A program made the translations under genes and the position numbers. Positions 6,222 to 9,401 of a DNA stretch of 9,401 bases are shown here, piece after piece. Position 1 is the first letter of the stretch. The number at the start of each line of letters is the position of its first letter. A model generated the notes under the pieces. The model was not told the DNA's origin and did no database searches. It worked only from the letters and a program-made list of their open reading frames with translations. This DNA is from Thermoprotei archaeon (lineage in GTDB: Archaea; Thermoproteota; Thermoprotei; QMSL01; B3-G16): assembly GCA_003649665.1 (NCBI GenBank), contig QMSL01000044.1:1-9401 (forward strand), in the 5' to 3' direction.

Positions 6222-7478
6222 TTAGTTAAATGTACCCTTACTCCTCCGAACTTTATTTCGTAAATGCTTTAACTCGCTCTCAAGTTCAAGCAGTAATTTT
6301 ACTAGAGAATCTTCATCCTCAGTGCTTTCGTCTTTGGTACTTGATACCTCAGAATTCTCTTTAGATGCTATGTCAATGAGTTTCTTCAACTCCTCACGCC
6401 TATCTCTTTCAGGAGGCTGCTTCTTAACAAATTGTTGTACTTTCTTTGATTCATCAGATTCTAGTTGCTCTCCCTTCATTCTAGGTGGCTTACCTGATTT
6501 AGAACTGGTGGATTTAATGGATGCCTTAGACTTGGATTCTCTTTCTTTCTCCTTGTCTAAGCTTTTTGACTTCTCTACAACCTTCGAGATAGCCCTTGAG
6601 GCATGTACTTTAATTGAATGTCCCTTAGGTGTTATTTGCGCTTTTGTCTCTTGCGTAGATTTTTCCCTCTCCGTTCCCTCCGACATCATTACTTTAGCAG
6701 CTTTACATTCATTTCTAGATGCTCTCGTGGATTGTCGTACGTATATTAATGATATAGAGCTGGAGAGGAAACTGAAGTTCGTGAAGACTATTATAGAGGC
6801 AAAGGACGAGATCAACATTATAAGGGACCATACCTTATCGGAACATACAATTATAATTCGTGAGAGAACGCAAATAAAGAAGAGGAGCGCTAGTAACCTT
6901 AGGATTAAATCTCTCTTTGCGATTCCTATACTTATGTGAACATCGTCCGGGTTTAGATTACATGAATTTAAGGATAATGCCCTATGAATTGAATTGAGGT
7001 AGCAACTCAACATGTTGTCATACTTAAGTAAGAACAGCAAGAGCATTAATGAGCTTACCATAAGTAAGAGAGCTAATTTTAGCGTTTCTGGAACCCTTAT
7101 CAATCCAATCACCTTAAGGCTTAAAGCTACTATGAGGAGCAGTATACCGAAGTTTCTTTTCACCAGAGAGCTCTTGACTTCAACTTGTCTGAGCTTTCGT
7201 ACAATATCCTCTGGTAATTTCGATGTCCTAAGTATGCTACTAACCATGTCGCTAAACATATCGGATATCGCCATGTAGTATAACAGAAGGATGAAGGCTA
7301 AAGATGTGGTTGTAAATACCATTAATGATAGTATCTCGATCCCTGGTGCGCCTGATTGATACAACATCACGATTGTCAAGATTAGAGAAATGAGGAGAAG
7401 CACTGTTAGAGATAAAACTCCCTCCTCTAAGGGTCGCCAGAATTTAACCAATTGTACCTTCTTCATTTTTGCTTTCAT
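6222..7478 (-). CDS. Unrecognised six-helix membrane protein with long charged C-terminal tail
   Basis: I do not recognise this 418-residue protein. It shows about six hydrophobic segments, near 20-40, 47-70, 110-130, 133-152, 191-212 and 215-237, arranged as three closely spaced hairpins. From about 250 onward comes a tail of roughly 170 residues rich in Lys, Glu and Ser and probably disordered. It closes with an amphipathic helix near 391-411 (SLVKLLLELESELKHLRNKV) that could form a coiled coil. The gene lies between arlJ and the soluble transducer. It starts 10 bp after the arlJ stop with a GAGGGGAT site overlapping that stop, so it is probably translated with arlJ. It could be a membrane anchor or input for the transducer, or an accessory part of the archaellum basal body; both are inference from position and topology. 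It does not resemble CheF, ArlC/D/E or the single-helix ArlX. Confidence 0.85.
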   Translation of the reverse strand: MKAKMKKVQLVKFWRPLEEGVLSLTVLLLISLILTIVMLYQSGAPGIEILSLMVFTTTSLAFILLLYYMAISDMFSDMVSSILRTSKLPEDIVRKLRQVEVKSSLVKRNFGILLLIVALSLKVIGLIRVPETLKLALLLMVSSLMLLLFLLKYDNMLSCYLNSIHRALSLNSCNLNPDDVHISIGIAKRDLILRLLALLFFICVLSRIIIVCSDKVWSLIMLISSFASIIVFTNFSFLSSSISLIYVRQSTRASRNECKAAKVMMSEGTEREKSTQETKAQITPKGHSIKVHASRAISKVVEKSKSLDKEKERESKSKASIKSTSSKSGKPPRMKGEQLESDESKKVQQFVKKQPPERDRREELKKLIDIASKENSEVSSTKDESTEDEDSLVKLLLELESELKHLRNKVRRSKGTFN

Positions 7479-7488
7479 CCATATCCCC

Positions 7489-8949
7489 TCACATGAACGT
7501 TAATGAATATAAGAACCTAGAGACTAGATCGCATATGATACGATAACATAAGCAACTAGAGAATAGGAAAAGACCCATGTAAAATAGAAGCGTAAACCTT
7601 GAATCTCCTTCGCTAGCGTATATTGCTAATGTGTTATTTAACGATATTACTACTATCATTAACAGGAAGTAAAAGTCCACAAAGGAGATTGGGGGAATAA
7701 ATAGGAATTGAACTATAGTAGATATGAGGCTCATATATTGTGTGAGAAGCTTAAGGAATGCACTCACTACACCAAGAACTGCCGACATAGTTATATGAAG
7801 TGGTACCACTAGGCCTTTCAAGTATGATACTATCTGATATCTACGCCTCCTAATGGCTATATATTGCGAGTAAAAGGATTCCAAGAGATCAGCTACTTCT
7901 TCAATATCCCCACCGCTATGTAATGTATCAACGAAGATTTCGTTAATACGCCTTATTAATTCACTGGAGACCTCTGCCTCAAATGATGACCAAGCGATCT
8001 TAGGCTCGATTCTAAGGTTTAATTTAGCAAATAAACGTTTAATCGGCTTATTTAGGGGACCATAATTTACTAAGAGGATATCCTTAAATCCTACAGTTAG
8101 AGGAATGCCTGCAGAACAAATCGAGGAGACTTGCCTAAGGAATGTTGGATAGTATCTTTCGCACTTCTTTACTTGATTTACATACTTACATCCTACGATT
8201 CCAGAGAAGAGTAAAGGAAGGCCTAATATTGCAATTGAGTAGGATAGATCATTGAGTTCATGAAATGTGAGTAAGAAGAATAGTGGTGAGGTAATGATTG
8301 ATATCACTCCAAGAAGCTCCACTATAGTTCTCTTCCTCGGCTTTAATTTTGTCTGAGCGAGTATTCCATCTGGCCTAGCCGACTTGAATATCCCCCAAGC
8401 TACCATAAAGAGGATAGAGGATATTACCATTACCATGAGGATCATCATTGGCAAGAGCATTTCAAATGATAACATTAACGAGGATAGAAGGGTCGTTACG
8501 CATAAGAATGTGGTAGAGGATAATACAGCGGCATATGCATCAGATAATCTCTTAAGTTGCTCTAATCGACGTTCACTAGAGTCAACATATTCTATCATGT
8601 AGTTCGTGTACTCTCTAGAAATAAAGTCGCTTGTTTGCTCTCCTGCACTAATCGATTGGGATAGACGTATTAAGAAAGTCTTTAATCGCTTATTAGGGAC
8701 TTTATTTGCTACCTGCTCGCATGCATTAGCTTGACTGTAACGCCACGTGCTAACCAATACGACGATACTTCTCAGATATTTGGCTATATGTTTGAATATA
8801 TCCTTTTCCGATGCCAATCTGAGCATCTCTATTCTTGATATTGGCGAGGTAGCTATTGAGCGAAGGTATAATAAGAAAAAAGGAAACTCGCTCTCGATAT
8901 GCGAGCCATCTACTACCTTTGAGAGTTTCTGTAATGCCGATCTCAACAT
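7489..8949 (-). CDS. arlJ: ArlJ (FlaJ), archaellum membrane platform protein
   Basis: ArlJ is the polytopic membrane protein on which the ArlI ATPase acts to assemble and rotate the archaellum; it is related to type II secretion F and type IV pilus platform proteins. The 486-residue protein has two T2SSF-type helical cytoplasmic domains (about 20-135 and 262-378) alternating with hydrophobic segments (about 140-187, 209-255, 378-400, 410-440 and 453-480). The second domain carries the typical FlaJ landmarks: YPTFLRQVSSICSAGIPL at 267-284, YGPLNKPIKRL at 296-306, the W-x-x-F pair at 320-323, the GGDIEEVADLL stretch, and the RRRRYQIVSYLKG basic segment before the next helix. It is slightly shorter than many euryarchaeal ArlJ proteins. 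The start is 10 bp after the arlI stop, with GAGGCG (8961-8956) overlapping that stop and 6 nt before the ATG. Confidence 0.93.
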   Translation of the reverse strand: MLRSALQKLSKVVDGSHIESEFPFFLLYLRSIATSPISRIEMLRLASEKDIFKHIAKYLRSIVVLVSTWRYSQANACEQVANKVPNKRLKTFLIRLSQSISAGEQTSDFISREYTNYMIEYVDSSERRLEQLKRLSDAYAAVLSSTTFLCVTTLLSSLMLSFEMLLPMMILMVMVISSILFMVAWGIFKSARPDGILAQTKLKPRKRTIVELLGVISIITSPLFFLLTFHELNDLSYSIAILGLPLLFSGIVGCKYVNQVKKCERYYPTFLRQVSSICSAGIPLTVGFKDILLVNYGPLNKPIKRLFAKLNLRIEPKIAWSSFEAEVSSELIRRINEIFVDTLHSGGDIEEVADLLESFYSQYIAIRRRRYQIVSYLKGLVVPLHITMSAVLGVVSAFLKLLTQYMSLISTIVQFLFIPPISFVDFYFLLMIVVISLNNTLAIYASEGDSRFTLLFYMGLFLFSSCLCYRIICDLVSRFLYSLTFM

Positions 8950-8959
8950 AGCTGACGCC

Positions 8960-9401
8960 TCATAGGCCTTTTATCAGAGGTTCGTCAGTTATTGCCTGAG
9001 GGCCTAGCTTAAACATAGCTTGTCTCTTTAATTTTTCGTATGCCTTCTCTAAGCCAACATTATGTATCCAGACTAGGGTTTCCCATACTTCCCAATAGTC
9101 ACGTATGTTTAATTTCCGCATAAGATCTATTATCTTAGCTCTTAAGTCCAGCTCCTCATATACCTTCCTGATCTCACGACCGGATAGTCCTTTCATTATG
9201 GCGATCTTTGTCTCCAGTAGATAACTACTACCTAGACCTCTAAATTGAAACGTATCACTAGATGGTTCCCATGAGAATACTTCAATGAATTCAAACCTTC
9301 CCTCAGCAGGGTCGTATCCAAGTATTTCGTTGACCGAAAGGACTCTTCGCTTATATTTACCCGTTTCTGGATCATGTACTGCGCTTTGAATTATAACGGC
9401 G
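8960..9401 (-). CDS. arlI: ArlI (FlaI), archaellum motor ATPase, C-terminal 146 residues
   Basis: ArlI is the hexameric secretion-family ATPase that powers archaellum assembly and rotation. Only its C-terminal end is present; the frame is open through the right edge of the window. The visible part starts in the late core (AVIIQSAVHD) and continues with RRVLSVNEILGYDP, FIEVFSWEPSSDTFQF, GLGSSYLLETKIA, GLSGREIRKVYEELDLRA and the closing helices DYWEVWETLVWIHNVGLEKA. These are characteristic of the ArlI C-terminus. The Walker motifs lie outside the window. It directly precedes arlJ, as in archaellum operons generally. An internal ATG at 9196 is only an in-frame Met, not the start. Confidence 0.92.
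   Translation of the reverse strand, partial: AVIIQSAVHDPETGKYKRRVLSVNEILGYDPAEGRFEFIEVFSWEPSSDTFQFRGLGSSYLLETKIAIMKGLSGREIRKVYEELDLRAKIIDLMRKLNIRDYWEVWETLVWIHNVGLEKAYEKLKRQAMFKLGPQAITDEPLIKGL

Noticed and set aside
6322..6939. Plus-strand open frame of 205 codons opposite the membrane-protein gene
   Set aside because: It mirrors the Lys/Glu/Ser-rich tail of the minus-strand gene, giving Ser/Leu/Asp repeats. The minus-strand reading has a good ribosome site and clear membrane helices.
8960..9196. A separate small 78-residue gene at the arlI end
   Set aside because: The frame continues open upstream to the window edge with clear ArlI sequence, so the ATG at 9196 is an internal Met.
1..9401. 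CRISPR arrays, tRNA or rRNA genes, insertion sequences
   Set aside because: No regularly spaced repeats, cloverleaf-like segments, transposase-like frames or terminal inverted repeats were noticed, and nearly all of the window is coding.

Overview
This window comes from an archaeal chromosome. It carries part of an archaellum (archaeal flagellum) locus joined to a chemotaxis (che) cluster. The archaeal assignment rests on the C-terminal end of an ArlI/FlaI motor ATPase followed by ArlJ/FlaJ, strong GGAGGTGAT-type Shine-Dalgarno sites, and frequent AUA, AGA and AGG codons. The DNA is AT-rich. I cannot place the lineage from this sequence alone.

Every supported gene lies on the minus strand, so transcription runs from high to low coordinates: arlI (3' end only, cut by the right edge) - arlJ - a six-helix membrane protein with a long charged tail (unrecognised, called X here) - a soluble methyl-accepting transducer - cheW - a CheY-like receiver - cheB - cheA - cheC - cheD (cut by the left edge). 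Spacing is tight, from overlaps of up to 38 bp to gaps of 6-16 bp. The one larger gap is 102 bp, between X and the transducer gene. The set looks like one transcription unit or two in tandem. I see no RNA genes, CRISPR arrays, insertion sequences or other mobile elements.

In the standard scheme the transducer, CheW and CheA form a signalling array. CheA phosphorylates CheY and CheB, CheC dephosphorylates CheY, and CheB and CheD modify the transducer's adaptation glutamates and glutamines. The unusual result here is that residues needed for phosphate chemistry are altered in several proteins. The receiver has Asn instead of Asp at position 57. CheA has no glycines in the G2 ATP-lid motif and Ser in place of the N-box His. 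CheC has lost the Asn of both E-x-x-N phosphatase sites. CheB has no intact receiver domain. The catalytic triads of the CheB methylesterase and the CheD deamidase are complete, and the transducer hairpin tip and Glu-rich methylation segments are well kept. My inference is that this cluster has moved towards adaptation or scaffolding without a normal CheA-CheY phosphorelay, or that it depends on another che set elsewhere in the genome.

Several starts were set by Shine-Dalgarno position instead of by the longest reading frame (transducer, cheY, cheB, cheA).
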